This document shows, piece by piece, positions 34,856-43,114 of a DNA stretch of 64,000 nucleotides (positions are counted from its first letter, which is position 1; every line of letters starts with the position of its first letter). The position numbers and the translations under genes were made by a program. The stretch comes from a virus, in the IMG/VR virus record IMGVR_UViG_3300015360_000043, positions 1 through 64,000 of that record; one strand, given 5' to 3'. A model generated the notes under the pieces. The model searched no databases and was not told where the DNA came from. It was given only the letters and a program-made list of their open reading frames with translations.

Positions 34856-35235
34856 TTACCAGAACCCTCGGGACCGGAGATATCCGGCCTGGGAGGGCCA
34901 AAGCTCGGCGGGGCCTCGACGGTAGCCGCTGCCTGGGCTTGCACCAGATGCTCAAAGAGGCCGCCCAGCGCAGATAGAGGGGCCGGAGGGGCGGGGTCCC
35001 CGAGGGGCTTTACCAAGTGGATTTTGGACACCCTCTTGACCTCTGTCTGTTCCACGGTGCTCTGCTGCGCCGCGGCTAATTCATGTTCCAGCCGGAACAC
35101 TTCCTGCTCGTACAGGGTGATTAGGTTGAGGAACGCAAAGTAAGTCGCGTCGATATCCCGGGCGTTTAAACGCGACGTCTCCAGCCGGGCCTGTATGAAA
35201 TTCGCGGTAGCCGCTATGTTATTTGTGACTGACAT
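34852..35235 (-). CDS. Hypothetical protein, 127 aa
   Basis: Not recognised. N-terminal helical segment, then a coiled-coil-like stretch (EQEVFRLEHELAAAQQSTVE) and a Pro/Ala-rich tail. Overlaps both neighbours and contains one GTTTAAAC palindrome (35164-35171) coding for RLNA. Likely co-translated with the phosphoesterase gene. Confidence 0.65.
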   Translation of the reverse strand: MSVTNNIAATANFIQARLETSRLNARDIDATYFAFLNLITLYEQEVFRLEHELAAAQQSTVEQTEVKRVSKIHLVKPLGDPAPPAPLSALGGLFEHLVQAQAAATVEAPPSFGPPRPDISGPEGSGK

Positions 35236-35548
35236 TCAAAACCTCTCGTACTTCGACGTCGCTCGGCAACATCCCGGGGCGACCTTGGACATATGCTGTT
35301 TGAACAAACAGGGCCGCGGCCAGCAAGGCATAAACGGCCTTCTCTGGGGTTAGAGCTACGGGGGCATCAGTTGCCGGCATAGCCAAAAGCTCGCGAATCG
35401 GCTCTAACAGCGCCTCAGCGAACTCCCGCAGCCGCCGGCGGTCGCTATCCCCGAATGGTCCTGTCTTGACAGGCCGGGAAGACATTGTGAAAGTGTTGTT
35501 GATTGCAACAGCGATTTCTCGCTGCGTGAAGTTTTCATTTTGTACCAT
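35219..35548 (-). CDS. Hypothetical protein, 109 aa
   Basis: The start at 35548 is chosen because AAGGTGAT lies just upstream; the frame extends to 35587 without a ribosome site. The protein is helical with an Arg-rich middle (DSDRRRLREFAEALLEPIRE) and a hydrophobic helix (VYALLAAALFVQTAYV). Upstream is a hairpin GCCCTTC/GAAGGGC (35589-35607) in the spacer behind the RNA ligase gene. Function unknown. Confidence 0.65.
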   Translation of the reverse strand: MVQNENFTQREIAVAINNTFTMSSRPVKTGPFGDSDRRRLREFAEALLEPIRELLAMPATDAPVALTPEKAVYALLAAALFVQTAYVQGRPGMLPSDVEVREVLNVSHK

Positions 35549-35628
35549 TATCACCTTTAGACTAGCAATTTTCTGAACAAAAGGCAAATAGCCCTTCGGG
35601 AAGAAGGGCCGTATGCTGCCGGCTACCT

Positions 35629-36813
35629 CTAGGACTCGTTCATGTCAGGTTCTTTCGTGACTTGGTAATCGGGGTTAAAATACTTGGCAATCTTTCTCTC
35701 GAAAGCCGGGGAAAGCGAGACCCGCTGGTCTACCTTTCGGACTACCACCCCCTCGCGAATATGATTGGCCCCGAGGATACGACTCTTCCCCTGGCAGGCC
35801 CCCTCAAGCTCCTTGCCAAACAATTCTTGAGCAGTAGCAAACGTCCCGGTGAAGATCAACGGCGGCACTTCAAAGCCCCGGCTTATCAGCAACGCCCGGC
35901 GAGATCTTGTGTCGATATACTCGCCTGTCTTGGTGTTCAGGAGGTCAAAAGCCCTAAACTTGACTTCGCCGGGGATAGTCCCGTAGTTGAGGTACTGCAC
36001 GCCGGTACCGTATACCTCGCCGAACAACACCTCGCCTTCCGTCAGCTTTGAAAACACGTCGTAGAGTTTGGCGACTCGACCCCACCAGTTGCCCGGCTTG
36101 CCGGCTGCCACGTACCAGTCCGATATGCCCGCATGAGTCCGCAGCCCCTTGATCGCATGATGACTACCAACGATATCCCGAACAACCTTTGCCGGCGACA
36201 CCCCCAGCAGCTTCTTCAACTCATACCAAGCCTTGGTATACCACGGGCTACCCAGAGGCAGCACATTGGTCACCAAGAGCTTACCGTACCGCGCATTGGC
36301 CCCGTGGATCTTTTCCTCGATTTCGACATAATCGTCTGGGGCGAAAAAGTCATACCCTACCCGGCGGATGGTCGGAAACTTCGAATACTCTACAAACCCA
36401 GCCCGGATAATCTCCCGTTTGAGGTTGAAATACTTGCTAATCTCGCCGACTTTCACCCCCAGCTCATACAGCGGCTGGTACTTGGTAATCCCGAGGATCT
36501 CGGACACCTCATCCCCCTCTACGGCCCCTACAGGGGCCTTCACCAGCAGGCCTTCCGAGTAGACATTCCGAAGGCGCACAGCTCGAACCCGGCGGTGCCG
36601 CTGGTCGTCTAGCCCCTTATGCACATAGTCGTACTCCGGCAGAAACGGCACCACCGAATCCTCAGGCACAAACACTCCAAGGTCGCCCGGCTGCCACTCC
36701 TCCGTCCGCACAACCACGGGGTACTCAAACACCTTGGTGATGGATAGCAAATCCGCGTTGGGATGCTTGTTCAAAGCCCCTACCTTAACCACAATACATT
36801 CTGCTTGTCTCAT
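35629..36813 (-). CDS. RNA ligase, Rnl5/DraRnl-type, 394 aa
   Basis: The N-terminal OB-like domain (about 1-115) precedes the nucleotidyltransferase domain, the order seen in Deinococcus DraRnl-type ligases. Motif I is EEKIHGANAR with the AMP-accepting Lys168; motif IIIa is EVLFGEVYG; motif IV is EGVVVRK (about 362); motif V is KIAKYFNPDY near the C-terminus. Such ligases seal 3'-OH/5'-phosphate nicks in RNA. It overlaps the polymerase gene by four bases. With the T4-type kinase-phosphatase at 53969 it would make a complete end-healing and sealing pathway. Confidence 0.85.
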   Translation of the reverse strand: MRQAECIVVKVGALNKHPNADLLSITKVFEYPVVVRTEEWQPGDLGVFVPEDSVVPFLPEYDYVHKGLDDQRHRRVRAVRLRNVYSEGLLVKAPVGAVEGDEVSEILGITKYQPLYELGVKVGEISKYFNLKREIIRAGFVEYSKFPTIRRVGYDFFAPDDYVEIEEKIHGANARYGKLLVTNVLPLGSPWYTKAWYELKKLLGVSPAKVVRDIVGSHHAIKGLRTHAGISDWYVAAGKPGNWWGRVAKLYDVFSKLTEGEVLFGEVYGTGVQYLNYGTIPGEVKFRAFDLLNTKTGEYIDTRSRRALLISRGFEVPPLIFTGTFATAQELFGKELEGACQGKSRILGANHIREGVVVRKVDQRVSLSPAFERKIAKYFNPDYQVTKEPDMNES

Positions 36814-38984
36814 AATTTTACAAACTCCTGGTAAGCCGGGCCGAAACTAAAGTCAGCCGCCATCCGATGTTTTACTTTTTTCTTATCCTCATGGAGGAAC
36901 ACATACGAGCCTTCGTGCTGCTCAAACTCCGTCATGCTTGCCCAGTGGGGCCCCACTTCCATCTTAACCGGGCATGTAAATCCTGGCAAGCGAGCCGTAC
37001 TCAGTTCCATGAATTTACCTATCTGGTAAACCTCCTCCGGGGGTATGGTTTTCAGCAACGACTTCACCAGCGCGTCGTGGATCATGCCCTGGAAGATGAG
37101 CCCCTTCTGGCGGGAAAACTCCAGCATGACCGCCGTAGCATGGTCAGCGCCGGTCCCTTGGCCCAGAAAGGCCACCGTCAGCTTGGCATTTTTCTCAGCG
37201 GTGTCATTGAGTTCTAAAAAGCGCCCGGTTGGCGATTGCACATACCCGTTGAGCTCGGCCTTTACCGTCTCGGCCTGCTGCCAGCGCCGGATGAACGGAA
37301 ACGCCGAAAAGTAGATATCTTCCTGGATTTCAAGCGCCTTGGCCCGGCTGGCTAACGACTTGTCGCCAAACATGCTCGCGGCCAGATGCGACCCGGTGAA
37401 GGCCACTGCCTTACCGCCGTAATACCAATCCTCCGGCAGCTCCGGCATGTATTCTTTAAGGTAAACCCGTAGAGCCCCGGCGGCGATTTCCTTCTTGAAC
37501 CGAAGGCTATTCAAATCCTGCTTGCTTAGCAGCTTAAAGCCCATGAGGTAGTTGGACCCATGGGAGACCATCTTACCAATATCCCTAGGCTTGCCCCCGT
37601 ACTTTTGCGCTGCCCGCTCAAACCTACCTCCCGACTGCTCAACCAGCCATGTGAAGGCGTCCGCCCCAATCACGGACTGATCCACCCCGGCCAAGTACAG
37701 AATAATCCGCAACTCAAGCTGGCTAAAGTCGGCCTCGAACAAAAAATGCTCAGGCGTCTCAGGCACAAACGCCCGGCGGATCAGCTTCCCCCACCCGCGC
37801 TTGGGGACATTTTGTAGGTTTGGCCGCGACGACGAGAGCCGGCCTGTCGAAGTGCCTGTGATGACAAATCGGGGGTGTAGCTTACGGTCGGGTCCGAAGT
37901 ACTGGTCCCCAAACCAGCTCTTACTGCCTTTGCCGGCAATCTTGTACGCATGGAGATCGGCCAGAGCTCTAACTGTTTCTGATAGAGGCTCTCCGGTGTC
38001 AATAGCCTCGTCCAGAAAGCCTCGCAAGTCTTCGAACTTTTCGAAATCATACCCCTCGTCCCTGGACCTCTTTACCAGCGTTTCTTGTATCGCGTCCTTG
38101 TCGGTCTTTTTCAGCTTCACGTCCCGGGCCGCAAACCATGCCAGAACTTCCTTGGGCGACTTGGGGTTAAACCGGTACCCTTCGTCGCCGGCGAGCGGAA
38201 ACAGCTTGACCTGCTCGACTTTCATCCGGGCATCAAGGGTCTTGATGTACTCGTGGTCTACCGCGGTCCCGGTGTCTTGCATTTGGAGACTGATAGTCTG
38301 CAACTCGTGTAAGTCGTCAATCACCACCTGAGACATGTTTTTCTCGGCCAATAACTTCCGCACCTCAATGTCCCCAATCAGCCCCACCCAGGAGTCTATC
38401 GCACAATACCCTAAAACATCGTGCCGCGGGCAGTAGCTTTCCGAGCAATCCCGGCCTCGGCAGATCTTCCATTGCGGCAAATCCGTATGCAACAACCCCA
38501 TCACGCCCAAATTCATCAAACCCAGGCTTTCGGTGTCCTCTTCCTTGGTGGGCATTTTACAAAGCCCGTGGTGGGCGAGCCAGAAAGTCAGCAGCGAGTC
38601 TTTCCAGGCCTGCCAAGGCGTCGTCAAGCCGGCTGAGGCCTCCAGGATGGGTTTGTCGGCGGACAGCACGCTATGCCCGACGTACTTGAGCCCCCGGGCC
38701 TCTGCCGTCTCGGCTACCCACTTGCCTAGCTCGATATTCCAGTAGCATGCCGCCGCGGCGGTCAGGCCGGCTACGCCAAGAATCTCGGCCTTTAGGCCAT
38801 AGAACTCGAAGTCGATACCCAGGTCGCCGCCGGCGGGGATACTTTCGACAATCCGCCGCACCGACGCCTCGTCCCGGTAAACCTTCGGAAAAGGATCATA
38901 GGTGCCCTGGTGGTCGCCGGCAAACAAGGACCGTTGAACGTATTCTTCGTCAGAAGGTAGGATGATTTTTTTTAGCTTGCTCAT
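36810..38984 (-). CDS. DNA polymerase, family A, with 3'-5' exonuclease, 724 aa
   Basis: The exonuclease domain has GIDFEFYG (Asp58, Glu60) and CAIDSWVG (Asp197). The polymerase domain has motif A FLFEADFSQLELRI (Asp419), motif B RDIGKMVSHGSNYLMG (Arg467, Lys471, Tyr479) and motif C MIHDALVKS (His636, Asp637). The STGRLSSSRPNLQNVPKRG primer-grip segment is clear. The length fits phage Pol I-type replicases. A CRGRDCSESYCPRHD insert with several Cys around 175-188 in the exonuclease domain may bind metal. Replicates the phage genome; coupled with the genes on both sides by ATGA overlaps. Confidence 0.93.
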   Translation of the reverse strand: MSKLKKIILPSDEEYVQRSLFAGDHQGTYDPFPKVYRDEASVRRIVESIPAGGDLGIDFEFYGLKAEILGVAGLTAAAACYWNIELGKWVAETAEARGLKYVGHSVLSADKPILEASAGLTTPWQAWKDSLLTFWLAHHGLCKMPTKEEDTESLGLMNLGVMGLLHTDLPQWKICRGRDCSESYCPRHDVLGYCAIDSWVGLIGDIEVRKLLAEKNMSQVVIDDLHELQTISLQMQDTGTAVDHEYIKTLDARMKVEQVKLFPLAGDEGYRFNPKSPKEVLAWFAARDVKLKKTDKDAIQETLVKRSRDEGYDFEKFEDLRGFLDEAIDTGEPLSETVRALADLHAYKIAGKGSKSWFGDQYFGPDRKLHPRFVITGTSTGRLSSSRPNLQNVPKRGWGKLIRRAFVPETPEHFLFEADFSQLELRIILYLAGVDQSVIGADAFTWLVEQSGGRFERAAQKYGGKPRDIGKMVSHGSNYLMGFKLLSKQDLNSLRFKKEIAAGALRVYLKEYMPELPEDWYYGGKAVAFTGSHLAASMFGDKSLASRAKALEIQEDIYFSAFPFIRRWQQAETVKAELNGYVQSPTGRFLELNDTAEKNAKLTVAFLGQGTGADHATAVMLEFSRQKGLIFQGMIHDALVKSLLKTIPPEEVYQIGKFMELSTARLPGFTCPVKMEVGPHWASMTEFEQHEGSYVFLHEDKKKVKHRMAADFSFGPAYQEFVKL

Positions 38985-39778
38985 ATTCCTTTAAGGCGCT
39001 TTGCTCCGATCTGCACAAGATCCGATCGGTACTTCCAGTCGGCTTCAAAATAATGCCCATTCCACGCTTTTATACCGCCGGTGTCGGCCAAGTCAGGCGC
39101 TACCAGCGAGAGCGCCGGCTCCCCGAAAAGCACGCAGACCCTGAAGCCCAGGTCTTTGAATTTTTTGGCCCGGGCCAAACTTGCTCTTATCAGCGTTTTC
39201 AACGCCATCACTTCCATCGCTTTCTGCGGCTCAAAACTCACGACGAACATATTAGGCCGGAAGGCCAGCAAGCCCCCGGGTGCGAGTCCGCCCACCCCGT
39301 CACCATGCTGCCCGTCGTAGGTCCGGCACGACATTTCAGCCGCCCGCCGAGCCCCCGCAGTCGGGTACCCATCAGCGCCTATTCGGAAGTCCCACGGGGG
39401 CCTACAGCGCAGCACGTGGGTAATCATGATATCCTTCCGCCACAACCCTACGGGCTTCAGCAGCTCTTGCCCGTAAATCCAGCCTTGAGGCCCAGCCCAG
39501 CCGACCTGATCGCTGATTTCCCCCTTGGTGGGGGTCGGCAATAAGAACATCATGTTTTTGCCCTCGGGGGAGTCATCGGGACAGAACCCGGCACCTCGGG
39601 GGGCGAACTTACACATGGCACAATTGGCCGGCTTATCCATCAGCCCGCTCGGCAACCCCCCAAGGTTGACAGGGGCATGCACGAACCCTTTGACGGGCGC
39701 GAGCTTGGGCCCTTCGGCCACCTCAAGCGGCTCAACCTTGGGCAAATTCTTGGGCACTAAGGACAGCAGCTTTATCAT
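38981..39778 (-). CDS. Uracil-DNA glycosylase-like iron-sulfur protein, 265 aa
   Basis: The start at 39778 follows a strong AGGAG; an upstream extension to 39799 is less likely. CAMCKFAPRGAGFC (Cys53, Cys56, Cys66) and later HVLRCRPPWD and CRTYDG give the Cys set of [4Fe-4S] family 4-like uracil-DNA glycosylases. PTPTKGEI and the AGPQGW-YGQELLKPVGLWRKDIMITH stretch match the family's active-site region. It would remove uracil from DNA or process a similar base. Could instead be a catalytically divergent phage member. Overlaps the polymerase start. Confidence 0.7.
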   Translation of the reverse strand: MIKLLSLVPKNLPKVEPLEVAEGPKLAPVKGFVHAPVNLGGLPSGLMDKPANCAMCKFAPRGAGFCPDDSPEGKNMMFLLPTPTKGEISDQVGWAGPQGWIYGQELLKPVGLWRKDIMITHVLRCRPPWDFRIGADGYPTAGARRAAEMSCRTYDGQHGDGVGGLAPGGLLAFRPNMFVVSFEPQKAMEVMALKTLIRASLARAKKFKDLGFRVCVLFGEPALSLVAPDLADTGGIKAWNGHYFEADWKYRSDLVQIGAKRLKGI

Positions 39779-39795
39779 TTTCTCCTCTATAAACA

Positions 39796-39830
39796 ACAAA
39801 AAAGGCCAGGGCGGGGAGCCACTGACCTTT
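39796..39830 (-). terminator. Hairpin with T-tract upstream of the 39778 gene (- strand)
   Basis: On the - strand, AAAGGTCAG pairs with CTGGCCTTT (one G-U pair; + strand 39822-39830 and 39801-39809) and runs into six T. It can end transcripts that come from the promoter of the tRNA-like gene, or act as a leader hairpin of the next gene, whose ribosome site follows directly. Confidence 0.65.
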
Positions 39831-39905
39831 CTGTTTCTCTCTTCCTTGCGTCTATTACCCTTGTCTGTCGTTTTTATAGTCCCTCGACATAAGGGATAAT
39901 GAGGG

Positions 39906-39978
39906 TGGGGTACTCATGGATTTGAACCATCGCTTGCGAATTTGGATCCGCCGTGCTAACCGCTACACCAAATACCCC
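39906..39978 (-). tRNA. tRNA-like gene, possibly tRNA-Trp(CCA) with a 6-nt anticodon loop, or degenerate
   Basis: Reads GGGGTAT...(G)TACCCC as acceptor stem, a D-arm with GTG/CAC around AGCGGTTAG, and a T-arm GG-TTCAAAT-CC. The anticodon stem GCGGA/TTCGC closes a loop of only six bases (TCCAAA). Placing U33 at its first base gives CCA (Trp), with position 32 missing. One extra C would give a standard Trp loop. The 3' CCA is not encoded (discriminator A followed by CCC). It has its own sigma70-like promoter five bases upstream. Functional or decaying cannot be decided here. Confidence 0.65.
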
Positions 39979-39982
39979 GAAA

Positions 39983-40009
39983 ATTATACTCGTCTCTCCG
40001 AGTCGTCAA
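39983..40009 (-). promoter_or_regulatory. Sigma70-type promoter of the tRNA-like gene
   Basis: On the - strand TTGACG (40004-40009) and a perfect TATAAT (39983-39988) are 15 bp apart; TATAAT ends four bases before the tRNA-like 5' end (39978). The spacer is short but both hexamers are strong. Confidence 0.65.
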
Positions 40010-40039
40010 GCCGCCTACAGGGGCTTTCCTTGTCCCTAA

Positions 40040-40645
40040 TTACTCGTACATCGCACGGGACTTACCGTCGCTTTTCTCTGCCGACTTTTTAAGAGCCTTC
40101 AGTTTATCAGCCGTGGGGAAGAACAGGTTGTCGATCTCGTAGCCGTTCTCCAGCACCCGGACAGGCTTTCCCTTGTCGTCCAGGTCGCCCGTTACGGACG
40201 TTTTCTGCTTGAGCACATAACCGATGGTTCGCGTCTTCTCGAAGAACTTGTTCAGCACCTTGCTGATGTCCTCTACTGTCGGGTCCCCGTCGCTATCGGG
40301 CGGAAGGCTCAACAGCAAGTCTTCCAATTCAGCCGCCGCCTCTTCCTGGCCGGTCAGCCCTTGAAGGATGCTCACGTTGCCGTGCTTGCTGATATTTCGG
40401 CCAAAGACAAACTGCGTCTTGGAGTCGGGCAGGTCCGTTTTCGGATTGAATCCCGGCTTGAGCCACTCGGGCCGGTACAGCAGCATCACGTTGAAGTTCG
40501 GACTCGCGCCTTCGCCGGTGATACCGAAGGATTGATTGATGTAAGTCTGGCTCTCGGTAGGCTTGGCTTCCTTCACGTCGGTGATGGTGCCTACGCAGTA
40601 GAGTCTGGGTTTGATATCGGCCTGAGCCGCAATGATTCTTGACAT
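40040..40645 (-). CDS. Putative single-stranded DNA-binding protein, 201 aa
   Basis: The N-terminal 70 residues (LYCVGTITDVKEAKPTESQT, then FNVMLLYRPEWLKPGFNP) look like an OB-fold strand pattern. A charged helical C-terminus ends in acidic and basic residues. It sits between the recombination ATPase and DNA polymerase, where phages often keep their SSB. No conserved SSB motif proves it. A 199-bp structured untranslated stretch lies upstream, and TACAAT ends only three bases before the ATG. Confidence 0.45.
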   Translation of the reverse strand: MSRIIAAQADIKPRLYCVGTITDVKEAKPTESQTYINQSFGITGEGASPNFNVMLLYRPEWLKPGFNPKTDLPDSKTQFVFGRNISKHGNVSILQGLTGQEEAAAELEDLLLSLPPDSDGDPTVEDISKVLNKFFEKTRTIGYVLKQKTSVTGDLDDKGKPVRVLENGYEIDNLFFPTADKLKALKKSAEKSDGKSRAMYE

Positions 40646-40694
40646 GGTATTGTATGGTTGTTTAAACGGTTACTGCAATGAATGGGCCGTTGGC

Positions 40695-40783
40695 GAGGGC
40701 CCGAGCGCGGTAGTCTAGGGCGCATCGGGCCCTCTTGGACAGCGTACCGGGCACCCGAGGATTTAGGTGGCCCTGTCCGGTAC
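40695..40783 (-). promoter_or_regulatory. Structured untranslated leader upstream of the 40645 gene
   Basis: The 199 bp between 40646 and 40844 hold no gene. Two long inverted repeats are visible: GAGGGCCCGA (40695-40704) with TCGGGCCCTC (40725-40734), perfect over 10 bp, and GTACCGG (40744-40750) with CCGGTAC (40777-40783). GTTTAAAC lies at 40660-40667. It could be a leader RNA, a terminator without a T-tract or a protein-binding region. Confidence 0.5.
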
Positions 40784-40844
40784 ACAAGTTGTTCGCCGGT
40801 CACTTTTAGATTACCCCGGCGAGGGAAGATTGTCAACCCGGGGG

Positions 40845-41822
40845 TTAGACTGGCTTGGTCAACCGGGTAAACGGTTTTGGAGTTGGTATCGGGAGTTCAA
40901 GCTGGGCAAACAGCTCTTGAAAAAGCTGAACCCCGTCGGCGGGAAAACTCGGCTTGAGATCAAACCCTCGCAGCTTGGCCGCGTTGTTCTGGTTAGGCAG
41001 GACAGAGAACGTGTACTCGCGGTCGGAGAGGTCCTTGTCCGAATCTCCAGTAACTGAGGTGGCCGACGACCGCATCACGATGTCGAACGCGGCCATAGCC
41101 AGCTTGCCGCCCGCACCTTGCAACAGCGGTTCCTTGGACTCCGTGAAAGCTCCCGAGACGCCGGTCTTGTGCTTGAGGGCTTCGAGCCCCGTGGCTATCT
41201 TGTGCCAGACTTTGCCCGTGGTCGCGTTTTTCATGTCGCAAAAGGAGTTAAACGCTCGAACAGTCGCGTTTCGGATCCGGCCCCACGACTGCTGGTCGTT
41301 CTGGATACCGGTGGAGACGGCCTCGTCTACGTCCTTGCCGAGGGCGATTTCTCCGCAGTACTCGGAGACGTCGATTTGCTGAAAGCTGCTAGACCCATCC
41401 CAGAATACAAAATCGGGGTCCCAGGCGTCGATATCCGGGATGACGGTACTGGGAGCCGCGAAAAGGTTCGTCACGGCCTCGTAGCCTGAAATCTCGACCT
41501 CACGCAAGCGGGTCCGAGCCTCGGCCCAGGTGCCCTCCCGCTTCAGCGGCAGCGTGACCGTGGTGAGACCGGAGCCGCCGACGTCGGTGGAGATCACCAA
41601 CACCTTAAAGCCCAGGTCTAGCAGCGCCTTGACAAGCAAGGTCTTGCCGGTGGCCATCGGCCCGAAGATGAACATTTTCAGGTAACTGGAATCAGTCTCC
41701 GCGTAGTTGTTGAATTTGACCCGCGGAGGTGTCAAAGTACGAGCAGTGCCGCCGCCGATGAATTTATCCTTGGTAGGAGAGGTGGCCGGGGCCGCTTGGG
41801 GTTTTAGTTTAAGATCTGCCAT
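40845..41822 (-). CDS. RecA-fold P-loop ATPase, Sak4/AAA_24-like, 325 aa
   Basis: After a Pro/Thr-rich N-terminus of about 45 residues, Walker A is FGPMATGKT (53-61), then KVLVISTDVGG and Walker B DPDFVFWDGSSS (about 136-147). This is the arrangement of phage Sak4-type single-strand annealing or recombination ATPases. It is placed two genes after a RecB-like nuclease and just before a putative SSB, forming a recombination cassette. Probable partner: the nuclease at 42045. Confidence 0.75.
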   Translation of the reverse strand: MADLKLKPQAAPATSPTKDKFIGGGTARTLTPPRVKFNNYAETDSSYLKMFIFGPMATGKTLLVKALLDLGFKVLVISTDVGGSGLTTVTLPLKREGTWAEARTRLREVEISGYEAVTNLFAAPSTVIPDIDAWDPDFVFWDGSSSFQQIDVSEYCGEIALGKDVDEAVSTGIQNDQQSWGRIRNATVRAFNSFCDMKNATTGKVWHKIATGLEALKHKTGVSGAFTESKEPLLQGAGGKLAMAAFDIVMRSSATSVTGDSDKDLSDREYTFSVLPNQNNAAKLRGFDLKPSFPADGVQLFQELFAQLELPIPTPKPFTRLTKPV

Positions 41823-41856
41823 GGTTGTGTAAGTTGAATGTGGTTGATATTGGTGG

Positions 41857-42048
41857 TTAGCCCGGAGGCTGAGTTATTAGGTGTGTGTGGATTTTGTCTC
41901 GTAGAGCTTGTAGTTCAACGAGCTCTTGTTCTATCCGAGAGAGTAACGGCCCGGGGCCCAGCCGCAAACAAAACCGAGTCTGGGCGACTACCTGATGCTG
42001 TAAGATGTTACCCAGTTGCTCCAGTTCCCCGTGAGATAGCTGTATCAT
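41857..42048 (-). CDS. Small coiled-coil protein, 63 aa
   Basis: Not recognised. Helical with LSHGELEQLGNILQHQVV and SRIEQELVELQALRDKIHTH, compatible with a short coiled coil. Overlaps the nuclease stop by four bases and precedes the ATPase, so probably an accessory part of the recombination cassette. Confidence 0.6.
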   Translation of the reverse strand: MIQLSHGELEQLGNILQHQVVAQTRFCLRLGPGPLLSRIEQELVELQALRDKIHTHLITQPPG

Positions 42049-42899
42049 AGTTTGTAAACCTGCCTGTATATTTCCGCCATGCCCCGGTGGACCGCAGAAC
42101 CAAACTCCGTTGCCTCACTGCCCCCACGCTCAGCGCCGGCAAGCCGGCTTCGCCGAAACTTCTCGGGGCAGGAAAGGAACCTCTCAGACCCAGAGTAACT
42201 GATAGGCCGGGTGAAGTCAATTCCTCCAAACGGCCCCTCTTCCTCGCCGCAAGGCCCGCTGTACTCGCAGTCCATCCCATAGCTAAAGCAGGCCGACGGG
42301 CGGTGCTTCGGCCACATAGGAAAGTCCTTCAAGGCGTCTATCTGCGAGTAAATGCCCTTCAGGTGCATGTGAACCAGCGCGGTGTTTCCGAACGGTACCA
42401 CGATCGGCACCTCGCGGAAAACCTTAGTCCGGCTAAGCCCCCGGTACAAGATGACTTGGACGTCCCGCTGGGCGGCGTAAATTCGCCACTGCCAGGAGTC
42501 CTTGAGGTCATTTGACCATTTGGTATCCAGCCCGCCGCCGCTGGTCTTCCAGTCGATGATGAACTTCTGGCCCGCGTAGGGTTTGAACGCGGTGGAGAAC
42601 CCGAGCAGCTCGCCTTCTATGTCGATAATGGATTTTTGCAGCAGGCCCGGGAACTCCGGTACCAGTGCATCGTCGTGTTCCTGTTCGACATGGGAGACCT
42701 TCAGGTTGAGAAGGTCGAGAGGCAGCCATCGTTGGGCGGTCAGGTAGACTATCTCGCGGGCGTCGGTTTGCTCAAAACTGTAAGACCGGGAGCCCTGCTC
42801 GGAGAGATCCCCGACCGCGGCGGATACCCGATCCCAGTCAATGCCCGCTTCAATGAAGGGCCAGGGGGTCAACTGCTCGGCGACGGTGACCTTCGCCAT
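42045..42899 (-). CDS. RecB/Cas4-type PD-(D/E)XK nuclease with apparently permuted motif order, 284 aa
   Basis: Residues 93-141 carry the nuclease core: IIDIEGELLG, KFIIDWKTSGG (Asp116, Lys118) and SWQWRIYAAQ (QxxxY at 137-141). Then come CFSYGMDCEYSGPC (Cys204, 211, 217), possible Fe-S ligands. The segment that normally opens such proteins, S-x-S..FLSCPEKFRR and GSAVHRGMAE (GxxxHxxxE), is found instead at the C-terminus (234-276). This suggests a circular permutation or a gene fused to the start of a second copy. Likely the exonuclease of the phage recombination system. Confidence 0.75.
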   Translation of the reverse strand: MAKVTVAEQLTPWPFIEAGIDWDRVSAAVGDLSEQGSRSYSFEQTDAREIVYLTAQRWLPLDLLNLKVSHVEQEHDDALVPEFPGLLQKSIIDIEGELLGFSTAFKPYAGQKFIIDWKTSGGGLDTKWSNDLKDSWQWRIYAAQRDVQVILYRGLSRTKVFREVPIVVPFGNTALVHMHLKGIYSQIDALKDFPMWPKHRPSACFSYGMDCEYSGPCGEEEGPFGGIDFTRPISYSGSERFLSCPEKFRRSRLAGAERGGSEATEFGSAVHRGMAEIYRQVYKL

Positions 42900-43114
42900 T
42901 ATGCGGGATCCTCGTCACCGGGGGCCGATAACCACTTCAGCGCCGCGGTCCAAATACTGGTCTTTAGCTGGTGGTATATGTGGTGGTCGTGCCCGGTCCT
43001 GACAGCATCCGCCCGGGTCGCCAAAAACCGCTGGTCGTTCACATGCGATTGAAAGCGCAGCTCGGAGGGCACCTCAGCCGAGCCGGAGAGTTTTTCGTAC
43101 ACTGGTATGCTCAT
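42899..43114 (-). CDS. Hypothetical protein, 71 aa
   Basis: Not recognised. Contains HDHHIYHQLKTSIWTAALKWL, a His-rich helical stretch, with no Cys. Overlaps both neighbours (TAATG with the nuclease, ATGA with the upstream gene), so it belongs to the same translated unit. Confidence 0.6.
   Translation of the reverse strand: MSIPVYEKLSGSAEVPSELRFQSHVNDQRFLATRADAVRTGHDHHIYHQLKTSIWTAALKWLSAPGDEDPA

Noticed and set aside
40645-40680. TACAAT with TTGCAG 18 bp upstream before the 40645 gene
   Set aside because: The -10 ends only three bases before the ATG, so transcription would start inside the gene; kept only as a note, not as a promoter.
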